The notes: generated by a model from the sequence alone, not told the origin. Positions 36,067 to 44,959 are shown, numbered from the stretch's first letter. The stretch is DNA of 64,000 nt from Streptomyces fuscichromogenes (GCF_014645815.1 NZ_BMML01000003.1:124001-188000), one strand, 5' to 3'. Program-made: numbers and translations.

Positions 36067-37413
36067 TTATGGCTTGCGCAGGTCCTTGACCCGGCGGAGT
36101 TTGCCGAGTGAGCGTTCCAGCGTCCCCGGTTCTACGACGGAGACCTCCACGGTGACGCCGACGCCGTCCTTGACACCCTGGGCGATGGTCCTGGTGGCGG
36201 CCTCCCGGTCGGCGGGGGCGGCGTCGGGCCGTGCCTCGACCCGGACCGTCATGTGGTCCATCCGTCCGCGCCGGCTGAGCTCGATCTGGAAGTGCGGGGC
36301 CATCCCCGGTGTGCGCAGCACGATCTCCTCCACCTGGCTGGGGAACACATTGACCCCCCGAAGGATGATCATGTCGTCGCACCGGCCGGTGATCTTCTCG
36401 ATACGGCGGAAGCCGGGCCGGGCGGTGCCGGGCAGCAGCCGGGTCAGGTCGCGGGTGCGGTAGCGGATGACCGGCAGCGCCTCCTTCGTGAGCGAGGTGA
36501 AGACCAGCTCGCCGCTCCCGCCCTCGGCCGGCACCTCGTCGGTCAGCGGATCCACCACCTCCGGGAAGAAGTGGTCCTCCCACACGTGCAGCCCGTCCTT
36601 GGTCTCCACGCACTCCTGCGCGACCCCGGGGCCGATCACCTCGGACAGCCCGTATATGTCGACCGCGTGGATGTCCAGGCGCTCCTCGATCTCGCGGCGC
36701 ATCTCCTCCGTCCACGGCTCCGCACCGAAGATGCCGACCTCGAGGGAGGTGGCGCGGGGATCGACGCCCTGGCGCTCGAACTCGTCGAGCAGGGTGAGCA
36801 TGTAGGACGGGGTGACCATGATGATCTCGGGCCTGAAGTCCTGGATGATCTGGACCTGGCGGGCGGTCATGCCGCCGGAGGCGGGGATCACGGTGCACCC
36901 GGCGCGTTCGGCGCCGTAGTGGGCGCCCAGACCGCCGGTGAACAGGCCGTAGCCGTAGGAGACATGGACCTTGTGGCCCGGGCGGCCGCCGGCGGCCCGG
37001 ATGGAGCGGGCGACGACGTCCGCCCACATCGACAGGTCGTTCTCCGTGTAACCGACCACGGTGGGGCGGCCGGTGGTGCCGCTGGAGGCGTGCACCCGCC
37101 GCACCTCGGACATCGGCACGGCGAACATGCCGAAGGGGTAGGTGTCCCGCAGGTCCGCCTTGGTCGTGAAGGGGAAGCGGGCGAGGTCCGCGAGGGTGTG
37201 ACAGTCCTCCGGGCGCACCCCGGCCGCGTCGAACTTCTCGTGGTACAGCTCCACGTTGTCGTACGCGTGCCGCAGCGTCGTGCGCAGCCTGGTGAGCTGG
37301 AGCGCCTCGACCTCCGCGCGGGACATCCGCTCGGCATCGTCCAGCAGCGCCTCGGGAAGCGGCTCTCCCCGGCGGGTGCCCCTGGGTCCGGGCGCGATCA
37401 CTTCGCTGCTCAT
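36067..37413 (-). CDS. paaK: Phenylacetate-CoA ligase
   Basis: 448 aa from ATG 37413 with AGGAG upstream. It activates phenylacetate with ATP and CoA, the first pathway step. Adenylate-forming motifs: ASSGTTGRPTVVGYT (P-loop), YGLSEVIGPGVAQEC, YRTRDLTRLLPG, and ITGRCDDMIILRGVNVFPSQVEE typical of PaaK, with LGKLRRV near the C-terminus carrying the catalytic Lys. The start overlaps the paaI stop in an ATGA, so the two are coupled. Confidence 0.96.
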   Translation of the reverse strand: MSSEVIAPGPRGTRRGEPLPEALLDDAERMSRAEVEALQLTRLRTTLRHAYDNVELYHEKFDAAGVRPEDCHTLADLARFPFTTKADLRDTYPFGMFAVPMSEVRRVHASSGTTGRPTVVGYTENDLSMWADVVARSIRAAGGRPGHKVHVSYGYGLFTGGLGAHYGAERAGCTVIPASGGMTARQVQIIQDFRPEIIMVTPSYMLTLLDEFERQGVDPRATSLEVGIFGAEPWTEEMRREIEERLDIHAVDIYGLSEVIGPGVAQECVETKDGLHVWEDHFFPEVVDPLTDEVPAEGGSGELVFTSLTKEALPVIRYRTRDLTRLLPGTARPGFRRIEKITGRCDDMIILRGVNVFPSQVEEIVLRTPGMAPHFQIELSRRGRMDHMTVRVEARPDAAPADREAATRTIAQGVKDGVGVTVEVSVVEPGTLERSLGKLRRVKDLRKP

Positions 37414-37841
37414 CGCGGCTCCTCGCGCTGCGTGCGGAGGGTGCGACTGCGGCCGCGGAACTCCGCGATCACCTCGTCGCCGCGCACGACACTCACGTCG
37501 TAGACCCCGCTGCGGCCGAACCGGACGCGTTCCCGCGCGGTGGCGACCAGCACGTCGCCCTCGTACGCGGGGGCGATGAAGTCGATGTCGGCGCCGGCGG
37601 CGACCGTCACCGGCCCGCGGCTGTTGCAGGCACAGGCGAACGCCGTGTCGGCGAGCAGGAAGACATGGCCGCCGTGGGCGAGCCGGTGCCCGTTGACCTG
37701 CGAGGCGGTCACGGTCATCCGCAGCACGGCCATCCCCTCGCCGTGCTCCAGCAGCTCGATACCCAGCCGCCGGGCGGCCTCGTCCGCGGCGAACATCGTC
37801 TCGACGGGGCCAGGTGTCGTCCCGGGTACCTGGAGCGTCAT
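37410..37841 (-). CDS. paaI: Hotdog-fold thioesterase PaaI
   Basis: 143 aa from ATG 37841, 4 nt after AAGGTGGTG; a GTG at 37850 is an alternative. PaaI hydrolyses stalled (ring-hydroxylated) phenylacetyl-CoA derivatives. Motif NGHRLAHGGHVFLLADTAFACACN contains the HGG and the catalytic Asp of the family; VTVAAGADIDFIAPAYEGDVL follows. It is the first gene of a paaI-paaK unit divergent from paaABCDE. Confidence 0.93.
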   Translation of the reverse strand: MTLQVPGTTPGPVETMFAADEAARRLGIELLEHGEGMAVLRMTVTASQVNGHRLAHGGHVFLLADTAFACACNSRGPVTVAAGADIDFIAPAYEGDVLVATARERVRFGRSGVYDVSVVRGDEVIAEFRGRSRTLRTQREEPR

Positions 37842-37861
37842 TTCCACCACCTTGTGAACCG

Positions 37862-37875
37862 ACCGAACATTCGGT
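37862..37875. promoter_or_regulatory. ACCGAA-N2-TTCGGT palindrome upstream of paaI
   Basis: A 6-bp perfect inverted repeat with a 2-bp centre, 21 bp upstream of the paaI start. Similar half-sites occur in front of paaA. TetR-type PaaR repressors of actinobacteria bind ACCG/CGGT palindromes, so this is a candidate PaaR operator; no paaR gene is in the window. Confidence 0.6.
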
Positions 37876-37925
37876 TAGCGTGCGGCGTGGTCCAGTAATC
37901 CAGCAACGCACCTGCATGTCAAGAG

Positions 37926-38309
37926 GTGGACCGCAGGCCGCGGAGGTGCCCGCGCCCCTCGATCACCCCGGAGAAGCTCGGCGCCCCGCGGACCGCCTTC
38001 CGCGCGGACGGCATCGTCACGGCGCGCTCCTCCTCGCCGCCGTCCGACGGCGCGGCCGCCCTGGTGGTCGCGAGTGCCGGGGCGGCTCAGGCGCCGGCGG
38101 TGATCGGCCGCCTCGGGCTCGACGAGGACGAGGGCGAGGTCGACGCCGACGGTGGCGCCATCGTCCTCGGTCATCCGCTGGGCTGCTCCGGCGCCCGCAT
38201 CCTGCTCACCCTGCTGGGGCGCCTGGAACGGGAGAACGGCCGCCGCGGCCTGGCCACGCTCTGCGTCGGCGTGGGCCAGGGCGTCGCGCTGCTCGTGGAG
38301 CGGGTGTGA
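37926..38309 (+). pseudogene. Remnant of an acetyl-CoA acyltransferase (thiolase)
   Basis: A 384-bp open frame encodes only the C-terminal portion of a thiolase: [21 protein letters not shown] and [11 protein letters not shown], then, after a shortened middle, [26 protein letters not shown] and [19 protein letters not shown]. The catalytic His (GHPLG) and second Cys (CVGVGQG) remain, but the N-terminal ~230 residues with the nucleophilic Cys are absent, as is the region between about VVAS and VIGRL (usually ~80 residues). No proper start is seen. It lies in the gap between the two divergent paa units and may be a decayed paaJ/pcaF-type gene. Confidence 0.75.
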
Positions 38310-38611
38310 GCCTGCCGGCGGCTCGCCCCGTCGCCGATGGCCTGGCCGGGGCCGTGTTCTTCGAGGGGGAGGAGGAGCGCATCAATGAACGCGTCAAAGA
38401 ACGTGCCGACGGCGAACGCGTGGACGAACGTGGAGCGGGACGCGAAGAAGGATCCGGAGAAGGATCCGGAGAAGGAGGCGAGCCTCGTGGGCCCACTGCG
38501 CGCCGCGGCCGCCGTGCCGCCCGTGGCCCTGATCGGCGTAGGCCCTTGCCAGACCGGGGAGGGCGCGCCGTATGATGAACCGAACGAATGGTCGGTTGGG
38601 AGTTGGTGGAG
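38310..38611. promoter_or_regulatory. paaA upstream region: candidate promoter and operator
   Basis: TTGCCA (38546-38551) and TATGAT (38571-38576), 19 nt apart, form a plausible promoter. It is followed at once by ACCGA-N8-TCGGT (38579-38596), a relaxed version of the palindrome before paaI, positioned to block transcription start. A short direct repeat of GGATCCGGAGAA lies near 38451-38475. A 76-codon frame from ATG 38385 runs through the promoter and was not called as a gene. Confidence 0.55.
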
Positions 38612-39583
38612 ATGACTGAAGCGGCCGGCAGCGGCGCCGAGCAGGATCTGGAGTCCCAGTTCGAGGCCACGATCGGGCGTGACCAGCGGATCGAGCCGCG
38701 GGACTGGATGCCGGAGGGATACCGCAGGACGCTGATCCGGCAGGTGGCCCAGCACGCGCACTCCGAGATCATCGGCATGCAGCCGGAGGGTGAGTGGATC
38801 ACCCGCGCGCCGTCGCTGCGCCGCAAGGCCATCCTGTTGGCGAAGGTCCAGGACGAGGCCGGTCACGGTCTGTACCTGTACTCGGCCGCCGAGACCCTGG
38901 GCGCCGACCGCGCGGATCTCACCGAACGGCTGATCGAGGGCCGCCAGAAGTACTCGTCGATCTTCAACTACCCCACCCTGAGTTTCGCGGATGTCGGAGT
39001 GATCGGCTGGTTCGTGGACGGCGCGGCGATCTGCAACCAGGTGCCGCTGTGCCGCAGCTCCTACGGTCCCTACGCCCGCGCGATGGTGCGGATCTGCAAG
39101 GAGGAGTCCTTCCACCAGCGGCAGGGCTACGAGCTGCTGATGACGATGATGCGCGGCACCGACGAGCAGCGGGAGATGGTCCAGGACGCGGTGGACCGCT
39201 GGTGGTGGCCCTCCCTGATGATGTTCGGTCCGCCCGACGGCGACTCGCCCAACTCCGCGCAGTCGATGGCCTGGAAGATCAAGCGGCACAGCAACGACGA
39301 ACTCCGTCAGCGGTTCGTGGACATGACCGTCCCGCAGGCGGCCAGGCTCGGCGTGACCCTGCCCGACCCCGAACTGCGCTGGAACGAGGAGCGCGGCCAC
39401 CACGACTTCGGCACCCCCGACTGGTCCGAGCTGAAGGCGGTCATCAGCGGCGACGGCCCGTGCAACACCGAACGGGTGGCGCGGCGCCGGGCCGCGCACG
39501 AGGAAGGTGCCTGGGTGCGTGCGGCCGCCAGTGCCCACGCCGCCAAGCAGGCCGCCCGAGCCCGCGAGGAGGCAGTGGCATGA
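38612..39583 (+). CDS. paaA: 1,2-phenylacetyl-CoA epoxidase, subunit A (catalytic)
   Basis: 323 aa from ATG 38612; GTG 38606 is also open. Di-iron oxygenase subunit that epoxidises the ring of phenylacetyl-CoA. Iron ligands are in the first helix pair ([32 protein letters not shown]) and the second ([19 protein letters not shown]), giving the E/DEAGH and EExxH pattern. C-terminal [15 protein letters not shown] is typical. First gene of a tightly packed paaABCDE operon; its stop overlaps the paaB start. Confidence 0.97.
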   Translation: MTEAAGSGAEQDLESQFEATIGRDQRIEPRDWMPEGYRRTLIRQVAQHAHSEIIGMQPEGEWITRAPSLRRKAILLAKVQDEAGHGLYLYSAAETLGADRADLTERLIEGRQKYSSIFNYPTLSFADVGVIGWFVDGAAICNQVPLCRSSYGPYARAMVRICKEESFHQRQGYELLMTMMRGTDEQREMVQDAVDRWWWPSLMMFGPPDGDSPNSAQSMAWKIKRHSNDELRQRFVDMTVPQAARLGVTLPDPELRWNEERGHHDFGTPDWSELKAVISGDGPCNTERVARRRAAHEEGAWVRAAASAHAAKQAARAREEAVA

Positions 39584-39870
39584 GCGACTCCGAGAACTGG
39601 CCCCTGTACGAGATCTTCATCCGGGGCAAGCGCGGCCTCAACCACGTCCACGTCGGCTCGCTGCACGCCGCCGACGACCGGATGGCCCTCACCCACGCCC
39701 GTGACCTGTACACCCGGCGCAACGAGGGCGTCAGCATCTGGGCCGTGCGCTCCGAGCACATCGCGGCCTCCACCCGCGACGAGAAGGACCCCTTCTTCGC
39801 CCCCAGCGCCGACAAGGTCTACCGGCACCCGACCTTCTACGACATCCCCGACGATGTCCCGCACATCTAG
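39580..39870 (+). CDS. paaB: 1,2-phenylacetyl-CoA epoxidase, subunit B
   Basis: 96 aa from ATG 39580 (ATGA overlap with paaA). Small accessory subunit with [24 protein letters not shown] and [14 protein letters not shown], the full usual length. It bridges the A and C subunits of the complex. Its TAG stop forms part of the ribosome-binding site (TAGGAG) for paaC. Confidence 0.95.
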   Translation: MSDSENWPLYEIFIRGKRGLNHVHVGSLHAADDRMALTHARDLYTRRNEGVSIWAVRSEHIAASTRDEKDPFFAPSADKVYRHPTFYDIPDDVPHI

Positions 39871-39879
39871 GAGCCGGTG

Positions 39880-40710
39880 ATGAGCGACGACCACGTCTAC
39901 CTGTCCCTGGCCGAGGGCCATGACGACAGCGACGCCCGCTGGGCCTTCGGCACCGGCTTCGAGGACCCCCTGTACGGCGTGGACACCGCCGTGCCCGAGG
40001 GCGCCGACGCCGCCGAACTCGCCGTCCAGTGCCTGGCGCTCGGCGACGACGCCCTGGTCCTGGCCCAGCGGCTCGCCGAATGGGTCACCCGCGCCCCCGA
40101 GCTGGAGGAGGAGGTGGCGCTCGCCAACATCGGCCTCGACCTGCTCGGCCAGGCCCGCCTGCTGTACGCCCGTGCCGGCCAGACCGACGGCACCGGCCGC
40201 GGCGAGGACGCCTACGCCTACTTCCGCGACCCCGACGACTTCCGCAACGTACGCCTCGCCGAACTCCCGGGCGGCGACTTCGCCTTCTCCGTCCTGCGGC
40301 TCCTGGTGTTCGCCGGCTGGCGGCTCGCCCACTTCACCGAACTGGCCTCGGCACCCGACCCGGTGCTCGCGGCGATCGCCGCCAAGGGAGTGAAGGAGCT
40401 CGCCTACCACCGGCAGTACGCCGCCGAGTGGGTGGTACGCCTCGGCGACGGCACGGACGAGTCCCGTGCGCGGATGCTCGCGGCCCTGGAAGCACAGGCC
40501 CCCTACTGGGAGGACCTGTTCGCCGCCCACGACGTGCGCGACGCGGTGCTGGCCGACCTCCAGCTGGTCCTCGACGCGGCCGGACTCCCCATGCCGAGTG
40601 CTCCTTTCGAGCCCGGTCAGGGTCGCGACGGCGAGCACACCGGTCATCTCGCCCCGCTGCTGGCCGAGTTGCAGAGTGTGGCCCGCGCCCACCCGGAGGC
40701 GACATGGTGA
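39880..40710 (+). CDS. paaC: 1,2-phenylacetyl-CoA epoxidase, subunit C
   Basis: 276 aa from ATG 39880, 6 nt after AGGAG. Structural ferritin-like subunit: LGDDALVLAQRLAEWVTRAPELEEEVALANIGLDLLGQARLLY, then ELAYHRQYAAEWVVRLGDGTDES. It resembles PaaA in fold but lacks a complete di-iron ligand set in known members. It overlaps the paaD start. Confidence 0.95.
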   Translation: MSDDHVYLSLAEGHDDSDARWAFGTGFEDPLYGVDTAVPEGADAAELAVQCLALGDDALVLAQRLAEWVTRAPELEEEVALANIGLDLLGQARLLYARAGQTDGTGRGEDAYAYFRDPDDFRNVRLAELPGGDFAFSVLRLLVFAGWRLAHFTELASAPDPVLAAIAAKGVKELAYHRQYAAEWVVRLGDGTDESRARMLAALEAQAPYWEDLFAAHDVRDAVLADLQLVLDAAGLPMPSAPFEPGQGRDGEHTGHLAPLLAELQSVARAHPEATW

Positions 40711-41219
40711 CCGTCCTGGCCGATGCCCGGCGGGCCCGGCACATCGCCGAACAGGTGCCCGACCCGGAGCTCCCCATGCTCACCCTCGCCGACCTCGGTG
40801 TGCTGCGGGACGTCACCGTCGAACCGGACGGCACGGTGGTCGCCGGCCTCACCCCCACGTACTCGGGCTGCCCCGCCATGGCCGAGATGCGGGCCGGGGT
40901 CGCCGCCCGGCTGCGGGACGCCGGCTTCGGCCGCGTGGAGATCCGCACGGTCCTCGACCCGCCGTGGACCAGTGACTGGATCACCCCCGAAGGGCGCCGC
41001 AAACTCGCCGAACACGGCATCGCACCGCCCCACCGGGCACCGCGGCGCCCCGCGGGCCCCGTCCCGCTGGATCTGTCGTCGACCCGGCGCACGGTCCCGT
41101 GTCCCCGCTGCGGATCGGCCGCCACCGAGGAGACCTCCCGGTTCTCGGCCACCTCCTGCAAGGCGCTGTGGCGCTGCCTCAGCTGCCGGGAGCCGTTCGA
41201 GTACGTCAAGGAGATCTGA
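40704..41219 (+). CDS. paaD: Phenylacetate-CoA oxygenase assembly protein PaaD (DUF59/SufT-like)
   Basis: 171 aa from ATG 40704 (GTG 40707 next codon). N-terminal DUF59 fold with VPDPELPMLTLADLGVLRDV and the metal-site Cys in TPTYSGCPAMAEM. C-terminal zinc-ribbon-like CPRCGS...SCKALWRCLSCREPF with paired cysteines. Thought to help mature the iron centres of the complex. Overlaps paaC upstream and paaE downstream. Confidence 0.95.
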   Translation: MVTVLADARRARHIAEQVPDPELPMLTLADLGVLRDVTVEPDGTVVAGLTPTYSGCPAMAEMRAGVAARLRDAGFGRVEIRTVLDPPWTSDWITPEGRRKLAEHGIAPPHRAPRRPAGPVPLDLSSTRRTVPCPRCGSAATEETSRFSATSCKALWRCLSCREPFEYVKEI

Positions 41220-42331
41220 TGGCAGAGCTGACGGCACCGACCGCCGGTGCTCCCGCGACGACAGCACGCCGGCGCCGCCCAGCCTTCCATCCCCTGCGGG
41301 TCGCCGCGGTCCGGCCCCTGTGCGAGGACGCCGTGGCGGTCACCTTCGACATCCCCGCGGCCCTGGCGGAGGAGTTCGCCTTCGGCCCCGGCCAGTCGCT
41401 CACCTTCCGCCGTGAGATCGACGGGCGCGACGAGCGGCGCTCCTACTCGATCTGCTCGCCGGCCGGCGCCCCGCCCCGCGTCGGCGTCCGCGAGGTGCCC
41501 GGCGGGCTCTTCTCCTCCTGGCTGGTCCACGAGGTGCGGGCGGGCGACACCGTCGAGGTCATGGCCCCGACCGGAGCCTTCACCCCCGACCTCACGGTGC
41601 CCGGCCACCATGTGCTCGTCGCGGCCGGCTCGGGCATCACCCCCATGATGTCCATCGCCGAGTCGGTCCTGGCGGCCGACGACCGCTCGCAGGTGACGCT
41701 GTTCTACGGCAACCGGCGCACCGACACCGTGATGTTCGCCGACGAACTGGCCGACCTCAAGGACGAGTACCCCACCCGCTTCCAGCTCGTCCATGTCCTC
41801 TCCCGCGAACCCCGCGAGGCCGAACTCCTCTCCGGCCGCCTGGACGCCGACCGGCTCGGCGCGCTCGTCGCGGGCCTGGTCGACATCGCGGGCGCCGACC
41901 ACTGGTGGCTGTGCGGCCCGCACGGCATGGTCCTCGACGCACAGCAGGTGCTCGCCGAACTGGGCGTCCCCGACGGGCGGGTCCACCGGGAGCTCTTCTT
42001 CGCCGACGAGCCGATCGAACCCCTCCGGCACGAGGAGGCGGTGGCGACCGGCCCGGCCAGCGAGGTCACCGTCACCCTGGACGGCCGCTCCACCACCGCC
42101 CGCCTTCCCCGCGGGAGCAGCATCCTCGACTCCGCCGCGCGCGTCCGCCCCGACCTGCCCTTCGCCTGCAAGGGAGGCGTCTGCGGGACCTGCCGGGCGC
42201 GCATCACGCACGGCGAGGCCGACATGCGCCGCAACTACGCCCTCGAACCCGCAGAGGTCGACGCCGGCTACGTCCTGACCTGTCAGTCGTACCCGGTCTC
42301 CGAGTCGTTGACGGTCGACTACGACAGCTGA
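41219..42331 (+). CDS. paaE: 1,2-phenylacetyl-CoA epoxidase reductase, subunit E
   Basis: 370 aa from ATG 41219, overlapping the paaD stop (TGATG). Ferredoxin-NADP reductase-like part: FAD-binding RRSYSICSPAG, NADP-binding AAGSGITPMMSIA, WLCGPHGMV. C-terminal plant-type [2Fe-2S] domain with Cys317, Cys322, Cys325 (CKGGVCGTC) and Cys355. It delivers electrons from NADPH to PaaA. Confidence 0.96.
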   Translation: MAELTAPTAGAPATTARRRRPAFHPLRVAAVRPLCEDAVAVTFDIPAALAEEFAFGPGQSLTFRREIDGRDERRSYSICSPAGAPPRVGVREVPGGLFSSWLVHEVRAGDTVEVMAPTGAFTPDLTVPGHHVLVAAGSGITPMMSIAESVLAADDRSQVTLFYGNRRTDTVMFADELADLKDEYPTRFQLVHVLSREPREAELLSGRLDADRLGALVAGLVDIAGADHWWLCGPHGMVLDAQQVLAELGVPDGRVHRELFFADEPIEPLRHEEAVATGPASEVTVTLDGRSTTARLPRGSSILDSAARVRPDLPFACKGGVCGTCRARITHGEADMRRNYALEPAEVDAGYVLTCQSYPVSESLTVDYDS

Positions 42332-42473
42332 CCGGCCACCGCGGGGCGCACCCCCGGACGGCTGACCGCGAAGGAAGCCGCCCGAGGAGCTGCAGGCCTC
42401 GCCACCGGCGGCCCGCTGTTCCGACCGGGACGGCCTGGTCCCGCGCCGGTGCCGGGGATATCGTGCGTGCCGC

Positions 42474-42497
42474 GCGGCGGGACGCGGGGCCCGCCGC
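42474..42497. terminator. Hairpin between paaE and the convergent DUF1684 gene
   Basis: GCGGCGGG (42474-42481) and CCCGCCGC (42490-42497), 8-bp stem with 8-nt loop, in the 186-bp convergent gap. Confidence 0.5.
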
Positions 42498-42517
42498 CCC
42501 TCGGCACGGCCGCCCGG

Positions 42518-43342
42518 TCAGGATCCGCCGCGCTCGCGCGGGATCCTCTGACCGGCCTCGACCGCCACCGGCAGCCGGTTCCCGGCCGGCGGCAGCGGGC
42601 AGGTGGCCAGGTCCGTGTACGCGCACGGCAGGTTCGCGGCGCGGTTGAAGTCCACGACCACCGTGCCGTCCGCGGCGGGCGGCCCGACGGACAGCACCCG
42701 GTTGGCCGCGTACGTGGTGACCCCGGAGGTCGCGTCGGTGAACAGCACCGTCAGCCCGCCGGGACCGCGTCCCGGGAACGCGGTCAGGGACAGCTGCCGT
42801 CCCTCCAGCTCGAACTCGATCCGGCCCGGGGCGTCGTACACGTGCTCAAGGCCCTCCACCGCGGCGCCCACGGTGGTCGGCCGGGGCTCGGCGAAGGGGA
42901 CGTAGCGGCCGGTCACGGCCCAGCGCGGGTCGGGGGCGTAGGCGGGTGTTCCGGTGAAGGCGGTGCGCAGCGGGGCGTCCGGGTGCCGGGGGCGCACGAT
43001 GTCGTTGCCGCCGCGCTTGGCGACCTCGACGACGGCGTCGCCCCAGACCGCGTCGACGCCGCCGCGCTCGGGAAGCACACCGAAGCGGTGTTCACCCCGT
43101 ACCGGGGTGCCGTCGACGACCAGCTCCTCCCCGTCGTCCAGGGTGACGACGACCCCGTCGGGGCCCGTGTGCCAGGCGCCGGGGGCGTCGGGGAAGCGCT
43201 GCGGCCGGTCGTCGAGCCAGTGCAGACCGGTGATGGCCAGGAACCCGTGCGGGGCGGAGATCCGGGCCTCCTGGGCGCGGTGCCAGTCCTGCCAGCTCTC
43301 GGTGAAGGCGCGGGTATCCGTCGTGATGGCCTCGGTCGTCAT
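42518..43342 (-). CDS. DUF1684 family protein
   Basis: 274 aa from ATG 43342 (MTTEAITTD), preceded by AAAGAGGA. Characteristic WQDWHRAQEARISAPHGFLAITGLHWL at the N-terminus and VVDFNRAANLPCAYTDLATCPLPPAGNRLPVAVEAGQ at the C-terminus, the hallmark of DUF1684. Cytoplasmic, mostly beta-rich, biochemical role unknown. Convergent with paaE, so not part of that operon. Confidence 0.88.
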   Translation of the reverse strand: MTTEAITTDTRAFTESWQDWHRAQEARISAPHGFLAITGLHWLDDRPQRFPDAPGAWHTGPDGVVVTLDDGEELVVDGTPVRGEHRFGVLPERGGVDAVWGDAVVEVAKRGGNDIVRPRHPDAPLRTAFTGTPAYAPDPRWAVTGRYVPFAEPRPTTVGAAVEGLEHVYDAPGRIEFELEGRQLSLTAFPGRGPGGLTVLFTDATSGVTTYAANRVLSVGPPAADGTVVVDFNRAANLPCAYTDLATCPLPPAGNRLPVAVEAGQRIPRERGGS

Positions 43343-43712
43343 GCGTCCTCTTTCCGTCGGGCGGGACTCGGCAACAGCCGTGCCAGTCAGAACGGGGACG
43401 CGTGAACCCGCATTCCGGTCCAGGTGTGACAGCTTCCTGTCAGTCGTGTGTCGCGTGAGCCGGGCGGCGGCAGGGTGCGGGATCCGACGTGGTCCGACAC
43501 CCTTGCGGCTGGGTGCGGAACTTGTCACGCTGGTCCTTCACACCGTTTGCGCCAGCTCCCACCACGGCGTTCGCGAGACCGCCGGCCCCGACCAGTCCCG
43601 GCTCGATACGTTCGTGCGCGCTGCTCTCCCTCCCGGCGCTGCTGCGCGTACACCGCGCCCGAGCACCACAGCGACTGGCCGGACAGCCGCCGCCTCACCT
43701 GTGGAGCACACC
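43343..43712. other. 370-bp divergent intergenic region
   Basis: Contains the inverted repeat TGACAG-CTTC-CTGTCA (43426-43441) about 85-100 bp upstream of the DUF1684 start. The minus strand here also reads TGTCACA (43431-43425), the same heptamer as in front of the NmrA-like gene, but without a matching -10. Nothing else was recognised. Confidence 0.4.
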
Positions 43713-44054
43713 ATGGACACGAGCGAGGAGGCCGCCCGCGGCCTGACCGACATCCAGGAGTTCCTGTACCAGCAGGCCCATCTACGAGCGGCACGACGGC
43801 GCGTCTCGGACTTCGTCGCCCGCGAACCGGGGCTGACGCGGGAGCAGAAGTCGGACATCGAGCGCTGGTACCTCCAGGAACAGACCTATGTGGCCCACAT
43901 GGTGACCGAGCACATCGCCGCCAGCGTCAGCGCGGTGGAGCGCCGGCACCAGGCCCGCTTCGGACACTGGCTGCGCGGAACGCTGACCGCGATGCTCCTG
44001 ATCACCGCGGCGATGGCGATCTGCGTCACCGTGGTGCTGGTCGGCGCTTCGTAG
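43713..44054 (+). CDS. Small protein with C-terminal membrane anchor, unknown function
   Basis: 113 aa from ATG 43713, 7 nt after GGAG. Mostly charged alpha-helical body (IQEFLYQQAHLRAARRRVSDFV, REQKSDIERWYLQEQTYVAHMV, SVSAVERRHQARFGHWLRG) followed by one hydrophobic helix (LTAMLLITAAMAICVTVVLVG) at the very end. It looks like a tail-anchored cytoplasmic-facing protein. No family recognised. Confidence 0.75.
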   Translation: MDTSEEAARGLTDIQEFLYQQAHLRAARRRVSDFVAREPGLTREQKSDIERWYLQEQTYVAHMVTEHIAASVSAVERRHQARFGHWLRGTLTAMLLITAAMAICVTVVLVGAS

Positions 44055-44078
44055 GCCGGGGAGCCGGAGCGAGGAGAG

Positions 44079-44102
44079 GGGGTCCGGCGCGCGCCGGACC
44101 CC
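44079..44102. terminator. Perfect 24-bp inverted repeat between convergent genes
   Basis: GGGGTCCGGCGC directly followed by its exact reverse complement, giving a 24-bp palindrome with no spacer, just before the NmrA-like gene's stop. Likely bidirectional terminator. Confidence 0.75.
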
Positions 44103-44109
44103 GCACTCC

Positions 44110-44856
44110 CTACTGCTGCCGGGCCAGCCAGTCGGCGAACCGGACCTCGCCGAGGCGCGCGTCCGAGCCGGGCAGGAGCGTGTCCTCCTGGAGCTCGGCA
44201 CCCCAGTACGTCGCCTCCGGGTCCGTGACGATCTTGCGGGGGTCGCCCAGCGCGGCGAGTCCCATCCGGATGAACTCCTCCAGCTCGAACGCCTCCGGGC
44301 CAGCCGCCTCCGCGACACCGTTCACCGGGGCGCCGACCGCGACGCGGCCCACGGCCGCGGCCACGTCGTCGGAGACCATGGGCTGGATCCGGCCGGCGGG
44401 CAGGCGCACGGTGTCACCCTCGGTGACCCCGTCGGCGAGCCCCTTCGCGAACTCGAAGAACTGCGTCGCGTGGACGATGGAATAGGGGATGCCGGACGCC
44501 TTGATCAGCTCCTCCTGGGCCTGCTTGGCCCGGAAGTACCCGCTCCCCTGGAGCCGGTCGGTGCCCACCACGGACAGCGCCACATGGTGCCCCACACCGG
44601 CCTCGGCCTCCGCCTTCAGGACGTTGGCCGTGGAGGTGCGGAAGAAGTCCATGACGGCCTGGTCGTCGAAGGACGGGGAGTTGGACACGTCGACCACGAC
44701 CGGGGCGCCCGCCAGGACCTCGGCCAGACCCTCGCCGGTGAGGGTGTCGACACCGGTGCTCGGCGAGGCGACGACCGCCTCGTGACCGTGTTCGCCGAGC
44801 CGGCGGACCAGCTTCGAGCCGATGAGCCCGGTGCCACCGATCACTACCACCTTCAT
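44110..44856 (-). CDS. NmrA-like NAD(P)-binding protein (atypical SDR/epimerase)
   Basis: 248 aa from ATG 44856. N-terminal nucleotide-binding motif VVVIGGTGLIGSKLVRRL, then VVVDVSNSPSFDDQAV and HVALSVVGTDRLQGSGYFRAKQAQEELI. The usual catalytic Tyr-x3-Lys is seen only as YFRAK, which fits. It lies downstream of, and on the same strand as, an ECF41-type sigma factor, a group whose neighbours are typically oxidoreductases, epimerases or carboxymuconolactone decarboxylases. Probably the sigma factor's target; substrate unknown. Confidence 0.88.
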   Translation of the reverse strand: MKVVVIGGTGLIGSKLVRRLGEHGHEAVVASPSTGVDTLTGEGLAEVLAGAPVVVDVSNSPSFDDQAVMDFFRTSTANVLKAEAEAGVGHHVALSVVGTDRLQGSGYFRAKQAQEELIKASGIPYSIVHATQFFEFAKGLADGVTEGDTVRLPAGRIQPMVSDDVAAAVGRVAVGAPVNGVAEAAGPEAFELEEFIRMGLAALGDPRKIVTDPEATYWGAELQEDTLLPGSDARLGEVRFADWLARQQ

Positions 44857-44900
44857 GACGGAATTCCTCTCGGGTTCTCTCTGGTGCTTTCACCAGAAGT

Positions 44901-44927
44901 GACCGCGCAGCCTCCGCAGGTGTGACA
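44901..44927 (-). promoter_or_regulatory. ECF41-type promoter candidate for the NmrA-like gene
   Basis: On the minus strand TGTCACA (44927-44921), the -35 reported for ECF41 sigma factors, is followed 15 nt later by CGGTC (44905-44901), close to the expected CGTC -10. It is 45-71 bp upstream of the start. A CTGGTG-CTTT-CACCAG hairpin (44881-44896) lies in the presumed leader. Confidence 0.6.
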
Positions 44928-44959
44928 CGCGGTCCGAGAAGCGGTGGGAAACGGGAGCC

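Noticed and set aside
38385..38615. 76-codon ORF (MNASKNVPTANAW...) upstream of paaA
   Set aside because: It has a fair ribosome-binding site but runs across the probable paaA promoter and operator, and codon bias collapses in the second half.
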